Positions 1 to 10,800 of a stretch of DNA of 56,772 nt are shown one piece after another. Positions within the stretch are counted from its first letter, which is position 1; every line of letters starts with the position of its first letter. The DNA comes from Bacteroides ovatus (GTDB lineage: Bacteria > Bacteroidota > Bacteroidia > Bacteroidales > Bacteroidaceae): the NCBI GenBank assembly GCA_030844565.1, contig JAUUNK010000007.1, positions 1-56,772 on the forward strand. The letters are read 5' to 3'. Both the position numbers and the translations under genes were made by a program. The notes under the pieces are model-generated. The model worked only from the letters and a program-made list of their open reading frames with translations. It searched no databases and had not been told where the DNA came from.

Positions 1-232
1 CCACCGAGTTATCCTGCAAACGGATGGAGCGCGGGTATCCCCCTCTAACCGTCAGTTGGCGGATGGTTGCATAGTCCCATCCGATACGGACTCCATCTAC
101 CGGCTCACCTTTTTGAGCCGGATAAGGAGGTTTCGGTTCGTCTCCGGCACTGTCGGCGTTTCCACAAGCAAGAAGCGTGGAGATGCTAAAGCACAAGAAG
201 GCGAGCAGACATCTTTTTCTTATTTCCATCAT
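1..232 (-). CDS. BNR/sialidase-like exo-glycosidase lipoprotein (3' part missing)
   Basis: The gene starts 11 bases after the SusD stop and runs off the window edge, so only about 77 codons are visible. The N-terminus (MMEIRKRCLL, then a hydrophobic stretch ending LLACGN) is a lipoprotein signal with a clear lipobox cysteine. The mature part opens with a Pro/Gly-rich linker and then a stretch containing GWDYATIRQ and GGYPRSIRLQDNS. This resembles the first blade of six-bladed BNR (sialidase-like) hydrolases such as the GH33 or GH93 type, and the assignment rests on that stretch alone. Two adjacent ATG codons (232 and 229) are in frame; either could be used. As the last visible gene of the operon starting at 7627, it is probably a cell-surface or periplasmic exo-acting enzyme. 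The exact family cannot be decided from this fragment. Confidence 0.6.
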   Translation of the reverse strand, partial: MMEIRKRCLLAFLCFSISTLLACGNADSAGDEPKPPYPAQKGEPVDGVRIGWDYATIRQLTVRGGYPRSIRLQDNSV

Positions 233-243
233 TCATCTATTCT

Positions 244-2118
244 TTATTCCCAATAGGGAGATTGTACCAAACCTATCTGCTTGTCCATTTCATTTTGGGG
301 AATAGGGAAGAGATAATGTTTCTTCTCGAACACGCGTAAATCGCCTACGGCGGAACGTTTGCTATACTCCCTTTCATTGGTAGCAGTGATATTCATGCCA
401 TGCACATAGCCGTTGTCCGTTTCTTCGGCAATTTTCCAACGGTGGCAGTCAAAGTAACGATGTCCCGCCTCAAAAGCCAATTCTATCCGGCGCTCGTGCC
501 GGATACGTTCACGCATCTGGTCTTTGTCCAATCCTTTTGCCAGACCGGGCAGGCCGGCACGTTTGCGTATGGCGTCTACATATTTATATACATCTTCTAC
601 CGGACCTCTGGCTTCGTTCAAGGCTTCGGCATAATCCAGATAAAGGCTACCCACGCGGAAGAAAATGCAAGCCTCCTTGGTTCCGCCAGTGCCATTTATA
701 ACATCTACCCCTTCATCAGCGGTTTTACGCAAGAGGTAGCCCGTACAGCAATAGTCTACTTTAGAAACATTGATGCCATCCCTGCCACCTTGGTAGAACT
801 CCAAGCGACGACCACGCCATTGCTGCCCGTTAAAGTTAATGGAGGCATAGAAGCGCGGCTCCCGCCCGACATACATATTATAAACACCTTCCGGATGATG
901 CTCGCCGGCAGTTTCTGCGAAGCCCGTTTCCGAATAGCCACTGGCTCTGTTGATGAGAGGAGTCCCGTCTGCATTATATCCGGTAATAGGCGTAGAGCCG
1001 TCTGCCATTTCGTAGGCATCTACCAGTTCCTGGGTGGGACAAAGCCCGCTCCATCCTCCCATGCCATTGGGAGCCATACACTTTTCCTGATGGATATTGT
1101 TACTGTAGCCCGTACCCTGGTTACGGGCAAATATATATTCCTTATTCCATTTCTTGGAAGGCAAGAAAAGCTCTACGTAGTTCTTATAACCATTGTCCGG
1201 CTCGTCGGAATAGTATAATCCATAATAAGAAGAACCTTCGATGTTATCGATAGCCTCTTTAGCAGCCGCCGCAGCCTTTTCCCATTTAGAATCGTCTTTG
1301 GCGCTGAAAAGCAACGTGCCGTCTTCATTAGCATATTTAGCATAATCAGGATTGCCATTAAACAGCGGGCTGGCGGCATAAAGCAGTACACGCGCCTTCA
1401 AAGCATAGGCTGCGGCTCTTGTAGCACGACCATACAAAGACTCCGCCACCATACCACTGGCGTTTGTATGAATCATCGGCAAAGCACCGTCAATGCCATG
1501 CTGGCAATCGGCAACAATGAAGTCTACACACTCGTCAAATGTATTTCGAGGGAAATAGCTCATATCGTCATCCATCTTCAACGCATGGTCGATGAGGGGA
1601 ACAGGACCGTGGCTGCGTACTAAAAAGAAGTACAGCATCGCCCGCATGAACCGCGCTTCGCCTATCCATACATTCTTTGTGGTTTGCGCCGCAGGACATA
1701 AATGAATGTTCTCCAAGAATATATTGCATTGGCGTATGCCTTCGTAGTAGCGCCACCACATGGCATAAGATGTTCCCTGGCTTGAACTGCCTTCGAGCAT
1801 TTTAGGGTTCCAACTGCCGCGGTTCATTTCTTTAGCCATCGGATAAGTCCAGGTAATATTCATCTCGTCCGAAGCGCCGCTCCACGCACCCAGCGCCCAA
1901 TAGTCATTATCATTGTAGTTAGTCTCACAAGGGAGGTAGTCATAAGCTCGTAACAAGAAACGTTCCGTATAAAGTTCGTTGGCGAATACCTCTTCCAACG
2001 TGATAGAAGTGGCATCATCCGGGGTCTTCTCCAAATAATCGCTGCACGAAACCGCAATAGCTGCCCAAACCAGTAAGCACATGCCTGCTATTCTCATTTT
2101 CATATTAGATATTTTCAT
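244..2118 (-). CDS. SusD/RagB family outer-membrane glycan-binding lipoprotein (PUL B)
   Basis: This 624-residue protein is the starch-binding-like partner of the SusC transporter encoded 8 bases upstream. A signal peptide ends in a lipobox with Cys25 (IAVSC, then SDYLEKTP), so it should be anchored in the outer membrane and face outwards. The region around residues 100-240 carries the TPR-like SusD core (CNIFLENI, EARFMRAMLYFFLVRSHGPVPLI), and the C-terminal part has the usual RHERRIELAFEAGHRYFD segment. Length is normal to slightly long for the family. It binds the substrate and acts as the lid of the SusC barrel. The ligand is not readable from sequence. The SusC-SusD-BNR gene order and the GH43 upstream suggest a plant-type or host-type glycan with a pentose or galactose side chain (inference). 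Confidence 0.96.
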   Translation of the reverse strand: MKISNMKMRIAGMCLLVWAAIAVSCSDYLEKTPDDATSITLEEVFANELYTERFLLRAYDYLPCETNYNDNDYWALGAWSGASDEMNITWTYPMAKEMNRGSWNPKMLEGSSSQGTSYAMWWRYYEGIRQCNIFLENIHLCPAAQTTKNVWIGEARFMRAMLYFFLVRSHGPVPLIDHALKMDDDMSYFPRNTFDECVDFIVADCQHGIDGALPMIHTNASGMVAESLYGRATRAAAYALKARVLLYAASPLFNGNPDYAKYANEDGTLLFSAKDDSKWEKAAAAAKEAIDNIEGSSYYGLYYSDEPDNGYKNYVELFLPSKKWNKEYIFARNQGTGYSNNIHQEKCMAPNGMGGWSGLCPTQELVDAYEMADGSTPITGYNADGTPLINRASGYSETGFAETAGEHHPEGVYNMYVGREPRFYASINFNGQQWRGRRLEFYQGGRDGINVSKVDYCCTGYLLRKTADEGVDVINGTGGTKEACIFFRVGSLYLDYAEALNEARGPVEDVYKYVDAIRKRAGLPGLAKGLDKDQMRERIRHERRIELAFEAGHRYFDCHRWKIAEETDNGYVHGMNITATNEREYSKRSAVGDLRVFEKKHYLFPIPQNEMDKQIGLVQSPYWE

Positions 2119-2126
2119 ATTCTTCT

Positions 2127-5100
2127 TTATTTAAAGTTAATCTGGAAACCAACATTGATAGCCCGTTGCATAGGGTAATTGCCTACGCCATTGTTCGATT
2201 CAGGGTCTACAATCTTAATGTAGTCGAAAGTCAGCAGGTTTTGCCCGTTACAGAACAGACGGATATTATCCATATACATCTTGTCGATGAACCTTCCTTT
2301 GAAGGTGTAACCAATCTCGGCGCTCTTCAGACGCAAATAAGAACCGTTGCGCATGTACAGCGTAGAAACCTGATAGTTGTTGTAGCTATTGGAATTAAGC
2401 ACAATAGGATACTTTGCCGTAGCCGCCGTTTCAGAGGTCCAACGATTGTCGTATACCTCACGCAACACATTCCATGTTCCTTCGCCATTCAGGAAAGGAT
2501 ATACAGTTGCCCCCTCGAGGAAAAAGCTCGTCTTTGCCGCACCGGTAAAGAACATGCTGACGTCAAAGTTCTTATAAGCCACCGTACCGCCAAAGCCAAA
2601 CATGATTTCCGGTGTACGCGGGTCGCCGATAGCCACTCTGTCGTAGTCGTCGATAACATTGTCGCCATTTATATCCTTGTACTTAATGTCACCCGGGCGG
2701 ACCGTACTTTGGAAGGTCTGTCTCGGACTGTTTTTAATATCATCCTGGTCTTTGAAGAAGCCTAAGGCAACCAATCCGAATGTCTGGTCGATACGACGCC
2801 CCCGGGCATCCTGGTACTCATACTTGGGCTTTGGTTCGTCATTCTCTATAATCTTGTTCCGGGCAAACGAGAAGTTTCCACGCAACGAATAGAACAGTCC
2901 GTTAGCCAGCCTCTTTCTCACTTCAAGCGCCGCTTCGATACCTTTATTTTCCGCCTCACCCAAATTACCGACCGGAATGCTTCCACCGGAGAAACCGGCC
3001 AGCACAGGAACTGTCTTACGGGAAATCAGGATACCATCGCGTTTCTCTTTGAATATATCCACTTGCAAGGATACCACGTCATTGAACAATCCTAAATCGA
3101 AACCTACATTGAGTTTCTTTGCCGTTTCCCACGTTACATTCTGGTTACCGGTCTGGCCTTCCATTATACCCTCCAGATAATTGTTGCCATCTTTGCCCAT
3201 ATAGCCTGCCCCTACATTCATATTCATAGTAGTGAGATACAGGAAACGGGCACTGGAAGAGATATCGTTACCTACCGTACCATAGCTTCCGCGCAGCTTC
3301 AAGTTGCTGACCCACCAATTGCGGTTCCAGAAGTTTTCGTTAGTCAACACATAGCCCAATGAAACGGAAGGGAAGAAACCATAACGCTTTCCTTTCGGAA
3401 ACTGTTCCGAGCCATTATATCCAAAGTTAAACTCGGCGAAGTAACGCTGCAAATAGTTGTAGCTGACGCGCCCGGCAATGCCTTGGCGTCGGTAGGGAAC
3501 AGAGCCTGTGCGGTCAGTATTACGCAAGTCCACATAATCGCGGCGGTTGAAGAGAAACATACCTGCCACATTGTGCAAGCCGAATTTACGGTCGTAATTG
3601 GCTGCGACTTCGTAGTAGATAGCCCGGTTGGCACTTTCTGCCAGAGTCACATTCTTGATATTCTCGTTACGGAGTATATTGTAGATTGCATTTCCCTCGG
3701 CATCTTCACCCATATACTGCTTTACCTCAAAGTCTTTGTAGTATTGCTTGTTATTGGAATAATAGTGGTCATAAGCAAAGCGCCCGCTAATGGAAAGGCC
3801 TTTGGTCACCAGAGAAGATAAGTCCCAGCGCGCAGAGAAGGTTCCTTGCAGTGTATTCCAGTTCTGCGTTTCATAACCACTCTGTGTAGTCATACCCCAT
3901 GGATTGTTTCCCAGATAAGTGGGCGAAGCGCCGGGCGTGCCATCCGGGTTCTTTACAGGAAAAGCCAAAGGGGAAGTGTTGCGGATGGCATAAAAAATAT
4001 CATACTGGCTCTTGCCGGGGAAGTTGCGATTCTGAATAATACCTCCTACGCCCAACTCGACAGAGAGGTCCTTTGTCAGATTAACATCTACGCGCGAACG
4101 GTAGTTATAGCGATTGATGCGGGTATTGGTGCTATAAGCATTGTTGCCATTATCCCGGTAAAGACCGCTTTGCGTGGTATAGCCAATATTCACAAAGTAA
4201 CGCACTACTTCCGTACCTCCCGTAATATTCAGGTTAGTAATGCTCTGCGAAGTATTCTTCTTAAGAACTTCGTCCACCCAGTTCACATTGGGATAAAGAT
4301 AGGGACTGCTACCGTTCCTGAATAGTTCGATTTCCTCATCCGTATAAGCCATGTTGGGCACGCCGGCATTTTCACGTGCTTCATTCATCAGCCCGGCATA
4401 CTCCGCCGCATTGATATAATCCGGATAACGAAGCCCGGTAAGTACAGCATATTCCGAACGTAAAGTTACTTTTGGCTTACCTAGCTGGCCGCGTTTAGTA
4501 GTAATAAGGATTACTCCATTAGCTCCGCGAACACCATACACTGCCGTAGCAGAAGCATCTTTCAGTACCGAAATACTTTCCACCTCTTCCGTATTAATCG
4601 TGTTCATATCACGCTCGATGCCATCTACGAGAATCAGCGGACTACGGTTGGTCCATGTTCCAAAGCCGCGAATGTAGATGCTTGCCTGGTCGTATCCGGG
4701 CTCACCGGTAGCCTGCCGTGTCACAATACCCGGAATCTGCCCACCCAGGGTATTGCTTATTGAAGGAGTGGCAATCTTGGCTATCTCATTGGTAGATACA
4801 TTGGAAACCGACCCGGTGACGCTAATTTTCTTTTGCGTGCCATAGCCCACGACCACTACCTCATCCAGCTTACTGATTTCTTCCTGAAGCGTTACATTTA
4901 TAATCTTACTGCCACTCACTGGTATCTCCTGTGACACATATCCTATGTAACTGAACTCCAAGATAGCATTGCTCTTGACTTCGATAGAATATTCACCGTC
5001 GAGATTAGTTATGACACCTTGAGAAGTTCCTTTCACTTTGACGGTAGCACCTATAATTGGCTCTCTTGAAGCATCCGTCACATTTCCTTTCACTTGCAGT

Positions 5101-5201
5101 TGGGTACCCTGCGCCAAAGCCAGCGTGTTCCCCATCAGGCATATCAAAAGAAGGACAACAGAGGCAAGAAGCCTCCTTCCCGTCCGATTATTCTTATTCA
5201 T
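2127..5201 (-). CDS. SusC/RagA family TonB-dependent transporter (PUL B)
   Basis: The product is a 1024-residue outer-membrane porin that imports oligosaccharides using TonB energy. A signal peptide (residues 1 to about 30, ending LALAQ) is followed by a carboxypeptidase-regulatory-like domain (about 36-107). Next come a TonB-box-like DEVVVVGYG segment (113-121), a plug domain with IYIRGFGTW and GVRGANGVILITTKRG, and a long beta-barrel ending in NVGFQINFK, the aromatic C-terminus typical of barrels. It precedes its SusD by 8 bases. It lies 48 bases downstream of a GH43 gene in the transcript that begins at 7627. Its TonB box is the standard VVVGYG type, unlike the two SusC proteins at 22658 and 53175. 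It is therefore not part of that duplicated pair. Confidence 0.97.
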   Translation of the reverse strand: MNKNNRTGRRLLASVVLLLICLMGNTLALAQGTQLQVKGNVTDASREPIIGATVKVKGTSQGVITNLDGEYSIEVKSNAILEFSYIGYVSQEIPVSGSKIINVTLQEEISKLDEVVVVGYGTQKKISVTGSVSNVSTNEIAKIATPSISNTLGGQIPGIVTRQATGEPGYDQASIYIRGFGTWTNRSPLILVDGIERDMNTINTEEVESISVLKDASATAVYGVRGANGVILITTKRGQLGKPKVTLRSEYAVLTGLRYPDYINAAEYAGLMNEARENAGVPNMAYTDEEIELFRNGSSPYLYPNVNWVDEVLKKNTSQSITNLNITGGTEVVRYFVNIGYTTQSGLYRDNGNNAYSTNTRINRYNYRSRVDVNLTKDLSVELGVGGIIQNRNFPGKSQYDIFYAIRNTSPLAFPVKNPDGTPGASPTYLGNNPWGMTTQSGYETQNWNTLQGTFSARWDLSSLVTKGLSISGRFAYDHYYSNNKQYYKDFEVKQYMGEDAEGNAIYNILRNENIKNVTLAESANRAIYYEVAANYDRKFGLHNVAGMFLFNRRDYVDLRNTDRTGSVPYRRQGIAGRVSYNYLQRYFAEFNFGYNGSEQFPKGKRYGFFPSVSLGYVLTNENFWNRNWWVSNLKLRGSYGTVGNDISSSARFLYLTTMNMNVGAGYMGKDGNNYLEGIMEGQTGNQNVTWETAKKLNVGFDLGLFNDVVSLQVDIFKEKRDGILISRKTVPVLAGFSGGSIPVGNLGEAENKGIEAALEVRKRLANGLFYSLRGNFSFARNKIIENDEPKPKYEYQDARGRRIDQTFGLVALGFFKDQDDIKNSPRQTFQSTVRPGDIKYKDINGDNVIDDYDRVAIGDPRTPEIMFGFGGTVAYKNFDVSMFFTGAAKTSFFLEGATVYPFLNGEGTWNVLREVYDNRWTSETAATAKYPIVLNSNSYNNYQVSTLYMRNGSYLRLKSAEIGYTFKGRFIDKMYMDNIRLFCNGQNLLTFDYIKIVDPESNNGVGNYPMQRAINVGFQINFK

Positions 5202-5249
5202 ATAGTATTAGTTTTAAATTTAAAGCGATGATATTTAAGCTATGTTCTT

Positions 5250-6248
5250 CTATTTCACAACTCTTGGCTTGATAACAGCTCCACTGATGGAAGCCACTCC
5301 CTGGTCGGAAATAGAGAAATCCTTTATGTAGGAAACGCGGGGCTGCACCTCCACAGCACTCCAATGAGCATGGAAAATATACTTCCAGCTACCATCCTTG
5401 CATGGAAACGGGCAACCATGTCCGGTTCCTACCAATCCCGTGGCTATATCTCCCTGCAAAAGGGGATTGCCACTGTATTTGGTCCAAGGTCCTGTGGGGG
5501 AGTCCGATGTAGCATACCCCACTCCGTACCCTTTGTTCTCAAAGTGATTGGCAGAATAAAACAAATAATATACTCCATTCTTTTTCAGCACAGAGGCTCC
5601 TTCTGTTATCTCGCCTTGCAAGAGTTCCCAAGGAGCTTCTGCTTTTATACACTGCTTCAAAGTTTCCGTCTTGATATTCATTAAATCATCGGCCAGTTGG
5701 GCGACCCAAATCACGTTCCCCCCGGTGAAGCACACAAAATAGAGATAGGGAGTGCCGTCGTCATCAATAAAAAGAGTGGTATCGATGCTCTTCTCATCCC
5801 ACACAGGCCGTTTCACTTCCTGGCGGAACGGTCCGGTCGGAGACTGGGCTGTGGCTACACAAATATGCTCTTCGCAAGAGTAGAACATATAAAACTTCTT
5901 TTTCGACTCAACGTAATACACTTCGGGAGCCCAGAACCCCCATGTACCATAGGAGTCTGCTGCTGCAAGCGATTGGCCTTCTCTTTTCCAATTCTTCAAG
6001 TCATCGGAGGAGAAACAGGCAAAGCCTTCACCTTCGGTAGTGCCGCCTGTACCATAGGCGTAATATTTATTATCATATAGCATCACATACGGATCGGCAA
6101 TGGGCAGGTAGTTTGTTTCCAGGACCACACTTTCTTTTTGTCCTTCATCACCTTCTTTATCTTCGTCAGAAGCGCTACAACTTGCGCAACAAGCAAATAT
6201 GGTGCAAAAGGAAAACAGTAGCAGAATAGATATTTCTTTCTTAAACAT
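5250..6248 (-). CDS. GH43 family glycosidase lipoprotein
   Basis: This 332-residue enzyme is a single five-bladed beta-propeller glycosidase. Family GH43 covers alpha-L-arabinofuranosidases, beta-xylosidases and exo-galactosidases. The three catalytic carboxylates are visible: general base Asp52 in LPIADPYVM, pKa-tuning Asp156 in SIDTTLFID, and general acid Glu216 in ITEGASVLKK. The N-terminus has several cysteines (FACCASCSAS) in a lipoprotein-type signal, followed by an acidic Asp/Glu-rich linker, so surface or periplasmic membrane anchoring is likely. It is strongly similar along its whole length to the GH43 at 11830-12810, a probable duplicate on the other side of the HTCS. It sits between the IPT/NHL lipoprotein (20 bases upstream) and SusC. 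The sugar released cannot be assigned. Confidence 0.93.
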   Translation of the reverse strand: MFKKEISILLLFSFCTIFACCASCSASDEDKEGDEGQKESVVLETNYLPIADPYVMLYDNKYYAYGTGGTTEGEGFACFSSDDLKNWKREGQSLAAADSYGTWGFWAPEVYYVESKKKFYMFYSCEEHICVATAQSPTGPFRQEVKRPVWDEKSIDTTLFIDDDGTPYLYFVCFTGGNVIWVAQLADDLMNIKTETLKQCIKAEAPWELLQGEITEGASVLKKNGVYYLFYSANHFENKGYGVGYATSDSPTGPWTKYSGNPLLQGDIATGLVGTGHGCPFPCKDGSWKYIFHAHWSAVEVQPRVSYIKDFSISDQGVASISGAVIKPRVVK

Positions 6249-6268
6249 AAATATGTGTTTTAAATTGG

Positions 6269-7627
6269 TTACTCTTCTCTAATCATACGGATACGCCAGT
6301 TCTGGCAATCGCCCACATACACATTTCCTTGGCTGTCCAAGGTAATACCATATAGCTCGCCAAACTTGGATTCCGCTGCCAAGCCATCCACATAGCCACT
6401 ATTCCAGCCTATCCCGGCATAAGTGCTCACTTCTCCCGCAGGAGTAATCTTACGGACAGCACGTCCGAAGATAGTGGTTACAAAGAGGTTGCCCTGCGGG
6501 TCTATAGCTATTTGATTAGGCTGGTCCATGCGTGCAGCCGTACCTTGCCCATCGATGACACCCCACACTCCATTCCCGGCAAAGCGGGTAAGGTTACTGC
6601 ATTTCTTGGTAGTCGCGTCATAATCCGCTTTCAATATCCCTTGATAAGGGTCGCGTCCATTCCAATAAAGGGTGTTTCCATCCGGAGAGAAAGCAATGCC
6701 GCCATATCCGCCATCCCCTCCTACATTTTGCATGTTGCCGTCGGCATCCGGAAACAGGCCGATTACCAATTCATTAAATTGTTCTCTGGCAATCATGTAT
6801 TCACATGTTCCGGTAGCTTTATTATAGCGGAACACATGCCGCCCCCAGTGGTAGGTAAAGAGTGAGCCATCCTTTGGATTGACGGCAACGCTGATAAGAT
6901 TAGGGTGTGGAAATTTCTCAGAAGCAATGTAAGGCTGGAGGTCCTTGAATCCGCCTTTGCGAGTAACAATTCCTACCGCTACCGGATTCTTTACCGGATT
7001 ATTGGCATTATCATTACCGATGAACAGCGTATCTCCATCCAGCGAGAAGCATATACTGCGGGCATTGTTCAACAGACCCACGGTGGAGCAGAGAGTTTCT
7101 ATCTTTCCATCTTTCATCCGGCGGATGCGGTGCTCCCCTTCATCCTGCAAGATGAACACAGCATCCTCCCACTTATCATACACCATTATGATGGGCCACT
7201 GAACGGAAGACTGCATAAGGGAACCATCCACCGTGGCACATTGACCATCGCCAGCCACGGTATACACCTTACGAATATACCCGTAGGAAAACAAATCGGG
7301 ATAACTGTACTCCGTCTCTCCCACTCTCACTTTGACAACTCCACTGCCACTTGCCTCCGCCACTTTAGCACTGATGCGGGTAGGAGCCACCGAAAGCACC
7401 TCGGCCTCTTTTTCATTCACCCACACTTGCACCCGGCTAATGTCTTCTCCAAAGTTATTTCCCCGGATGGAAAGCACGGTCCCTTTTGCACCTTCGGTAG
7501 GCAGATAGGTCTGGAAAACCAGGTCCGAACTCTTTAAACCGCCGGACCAGTCCTTGTCTTCGCTGCAACCGGTGAAGGAACCGACAGCCAACAACAACGA
7601 ACCGACATACAACAAAATGTTTTTCAT
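6269..7627 (-). CDS. IPT/TIG-NHL repeat surface lipoprotein
   Basis: This is the first gene after the promoter at 7702. The 452-residue protein has a lipobox at Cys21 (GSFTGCSEDKDW) and an IPT/TIG immunoglobulin-like domain at about residues 40-115 (TYLPTEGAKGTVLSIRGNNFG). An NHL-type beta-propeller follows from about residue 120 to the end, with repeated units such as QPNQIAIDPQGNLFVTT and GELYGITLDSQGNVYVGD. In Bacteroides PULs, proteins of this layout are commonly surface glycan-binding proteins that assist SusC/SusD; that role is inferred here from architecture and position. No catalytic motif was seen. The start ATG is followed directly by a normal lipoprotein signal. It lies 20 bases before the GH43 gene, which points to co-transcription. 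Confidence 0.9.
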   Translation of the reverse strand: MKNILLYVGSLLLAVGSFTGCSEDKDWSGGLKSSDLVFQTYLPTEGAKGTVLSIRGNNFGEDISRVQVWVNEKEAEVLSVAPTRISAKVAEASGSGVVKVRVGETEYSYPDLFSYGYIRKVYTVAGDGQCATVDGSLMQSSVQWPIIMVYDKWEDAVFILQDEGEHRIRRMKDGKIETLCSTVGLLNNARSICFSLDGDTLFIGNDNANNPVKNPVAVGIVTRKGGFKDLQPYIASEKFPHPNLISVAVNPKDGSLFTYHWGRHVFRYNKATGTCEYMIAREQFNELVIGLFPDADGNMQNVGGDGGYGGIAFSPDGNTLYWNGRDPYQGILKADYDATTKKCSNLTRFAGNGVWGVIDGQGTAARMDQPNQIAIDPQGNLFVTTIFGRAVRKITPAGEVSTYAGIGWNSGYVDGLAAESKFGELYGITLDSQGNVYVGDCQNWRIRMIREE

Positions 7628-7701
7628 ATTCTTACTTCTTTTGGTTAATAATCATAAGCGGCATACATGTACTTTAAGGCTTCTCCCCTTTGAGACATTG
7701 G

Positions 7702-7772
7702 CAAAGTTACAAGAGCTCTCACAAGGAGTATGCAAGGAATTAACCTGATATTATGAGTTTCTAACCAAAAAG
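7702..7772 (-). promoter_or_regulatory. HTCS-type promoter and operator B (-7 box plus 21-bp direct repeat)
   Basis: On the minus strand, TAACTTTG (7702-7709) fits the Bacteroides -7 element TAnnTTTG. Exactly 31 bases upstream begins a direct repeat, read here on the plus strand: TAACCTGATA at 7741 and TAACCAAAAA at 7762, 21 bp apart. The same layout recurs at 15422, 45886 and 53267. No -33 TTG is evident, as expected for an activator-dependent promoter. It should drive the operon from 7627 to beyond position 1. The binding protein is presumably the HTCS encoded just upstream at 7824-11807 (inference). Confidence 0.7.
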
Positions 7773-7788
7773 CGCCTTGGAACAGGCG
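7766..7788 (-). terminator. Intrinsic terminator after HTCS, overlapping operator B
   Basis: Read on the minus strand, CGCCT (7788-7784) pairs with AGGCG (7777-7773) around a 6-base loop, and the 3' arm is followed by CTTTTT. The hairpin lies 36 bases after the HTCS stop codon. Its T-run falls within the second half-site of operator B, so the two signals share bases. The stem is short (5 bp), so strength is uncertain. Confidence 0.5.
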
Positions 7789-7823
7789 AAAGCAAGTTTT
7801 AAAGCAATTTTATAAGAATTTGT

Positions 7824-10800
7824 TCATTGCACAAAATCTTTGGGCAACACCCCGAACTGCTTCTTGAAACAGTTGGAGAAATAAGAAGGCGTGTTGAATC
7901 CTACCATATAAGATATTTCCACAATCCCATATTTCTCTTCTTTCAAGAGTTGTGCAGCTTTCTTCAAACGGACGAGGCGAAGATATTCATTGGGGCTCAT
8001 GTCCACTATCCCCTTCAATTTACGGTAGAAGTTGGAGCGCCCCATATTCATCGCATCCGCCATGTCGTCAATCATGAGGTTGGTATTGTCCAGATGCTGC
8101 GATATGTAATCGTTCAGCTTCTGAATGAAAAGCTCATCAGCTTTCGTGTGTGCCATGGTATCCGCTTTCACAAAAGGAGATTCGATAAACCGGCGGCGCA
8201 GCCTCTCCCGGTTGTTCAACAGATTCGCTACATTCACACGCAGGAACTCCACCGAGAAGGGCTTTTCAATGTACGCATCCGCTCCCTGCTCCAGTCCTTC
8301 TATCTTTGATTCCAGATTGGTTTTGGCGGTTAACAGTATGATAGGAATATGGCTATACTGCAAGTCGGACTTCAACCGTTCACATAGTTCCAATCCATCC
8401 ATTTCGGGCATCATGACGTCGCTTACCACCAAGCTGATATATTCCCGTTCCAGAATGCGCAACGCTTCCACTCCATTGCCGGCGGTGAAGACAGTGTAGA
8501 GAGGAGAAAGCTGCCTCGCGACAAAAGCCAGCATGTCTTTATTATCCTCTACTATGAGGAGAGAGGCTGTTTCGCTCTTATCCTTGCCGGAAGATACCGT
8601 CTTCACTTCGACCGCTGCCACATCCTCCTTATCCACCGCTTCCGCCTGCTCCGTTTCGGGAGAATATGCAACCGGTTGGTGGGTGATAGGTATGGAAAGG
8701 ATAAAGCGATTGCAGTCCATAGAATCGTCCATTGCCAATGTGCCCTGATGCAACTCTGCCAACGAACGCGCCAATGCCAGCCCGATGCCCGTACCGGGAA
8801 CCACCTCCCTGCCGTCCCTATACTGCACGAAAGGTCTGAATATATCCTCACGCATCTCGAGAGGAAGAATATTTCCATCGTTGCTCATCACCACGGAGAA
8901 CCTTTCTCCCTCCTCGTCCGCCGATAAAAGGAGGTGTGCATAAGACTTCCCATATTTTAAAGCGTTGGTGAACAGATTGCTAATAATCTTAGTCAAAGCT
9001 TCTTTATCTATCGAAGCCTTCAATTCGTTTTCCGGCATCTCAAGAGTAAGTTCTATTCCTTTTTGCTTTGCCAATGTAGTGAAACGTTTATAAACCGACT
9101 GGATGAGGGCATTTATATTACACTCCACCGGATTCAGCTTAAATCCTTTATTCTCCGTTTTGCGGAAATCGAGCAACTGATTTGTCAGGTTCAACAGCCT
9201 TTCTGCATTCTGGTCCATGACTTCCAATTCCATCTTGACGTCGCCGGGAAGTTCCTTGTTCAGCAATACACTTTCCAGGGGGCTTTTAATCAGAGTCAAA
9301 GGAGTACGGATTTCATGCGCCACATTCGTAAAAAAGTCAATCTTAGAAAGATAAAGCTCTCTCTCCTTTTCCTGCTGAAACCTCTCCATTACCCGTTGAT
9401 GTTTATCCGCCGAGCGCTTCCTTAGATAAAAGACTGTGCTAAAGATTGCTCCGAATATCAATAGTGCATAAACAATATATGCCCACACCGACAAATAAAA
9501 AGGCGGGAAGATGCGTATCTTCAGCGTGCGTATATCCGGATTCCATATACCATCACTATTAGCGCCTTTCACCATCAAAGTATAAGTCCCGTAGGGCAGG
9601 TTAGAGTATGTGACCGCTCCCTTGGTAGCCACATACCATTCCGAATCATATCCGTCGAGCTTGTACATCAGCGTGTTCATATCGGGCGACTGATAGCTGA
9701 GCGCCGCCATGCGGAAAGAAAACGAATTCTGGCTGGACTCCAGTTCGAGGTAGTCGGATAAAGTAATACTTTGCTTCAAGGGAGACTCTTCATTGCCAAC
9801 CACCACCTTTTTGTTAAAGAGCATAAAGTCAGTGATGACTATAGGTGGAAGAAAATCATTATCTACAAAAGACGACGGTTCAAAAGAAACAAATCCATTG
9901 ATGCTTCCAAAATAAATCCGTCCTTTCTTGTCTTTATAGCTCGACTGGTAATTGAATTGGTTGCTCAGCAGTCCGTTGGCAACGGTGTATACTTTAAAAC
10001 CGGAAGTCTTCGGGTTAAAATGCAACAACCCCCTGTTGGTCGTAATCCAGAAGAATCCTTTCTCGTCTTCTTCCATCCGGTAGATAACATTACCGGGCAA
10101 GCCTATGCCCGAGTCATAGCGTATAAATGTTTTAGTAGCAGGGTCGAAACGGCAAAATCCTCCCCCTTGCGTTGTAAACCAAAGCTGGTTCTGGCTATCC
10201 TCAAAGATACTTAGTACTTTATTGGAAGGCAGGCTGGAGGAGTCGGATTCCTGATGTGTAAAATGTTCCCATTCGCCGCTACGCACATTCAGCTTATACA
10301 CACCATCCACATAAGTCGCCAGCCACAGGTTTCCTTGTTTATCTTCTTTTATATGATAGATAAACACTCCGTTCAGAGAGGGAATATTATCAAAATGATC
10401 CGTTTCCGGGCGATAGCGGAGCAACCCCACCGTGGTCCCCACCCATAAACTCCCCGAGGTGGTCCGGCAAAAAGAGAAAATATCATGGGGAGTATCCTTA
10501 TAATGCTTGACAGCACGCGTGCTCAAGTCGATGCGGCTGAGCCCTTTCGCAAAATTGCCCACCCACAGGTAGCGGCCGTCAAAACATAGCCCATGCACAT
10601 TGTGATAAATATCCGGATGCCTGAAAGGTTTAATTTCTCCGCTGGCGGGATTGTAATGAAACAAGCCCTTGTCTTCGGTTCCTATCCAGAGGGTGCTATC
10701 ATTCTGCGCACAAAACTCTCTTACGCGTTTACCCATTTCATCTATTTCCGTACGCGGATAAAACTTCTCGAAATAGGTGTATTGCTTAGGATAATAGTTT

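Noticed and set aside
3483..4325. Many plus-strand open frames opposite SusC, SusD and HTCS genes
   Set aside because: They are antisense shadows of well-supported minus-strand genes, with no recognisable domains or starts.
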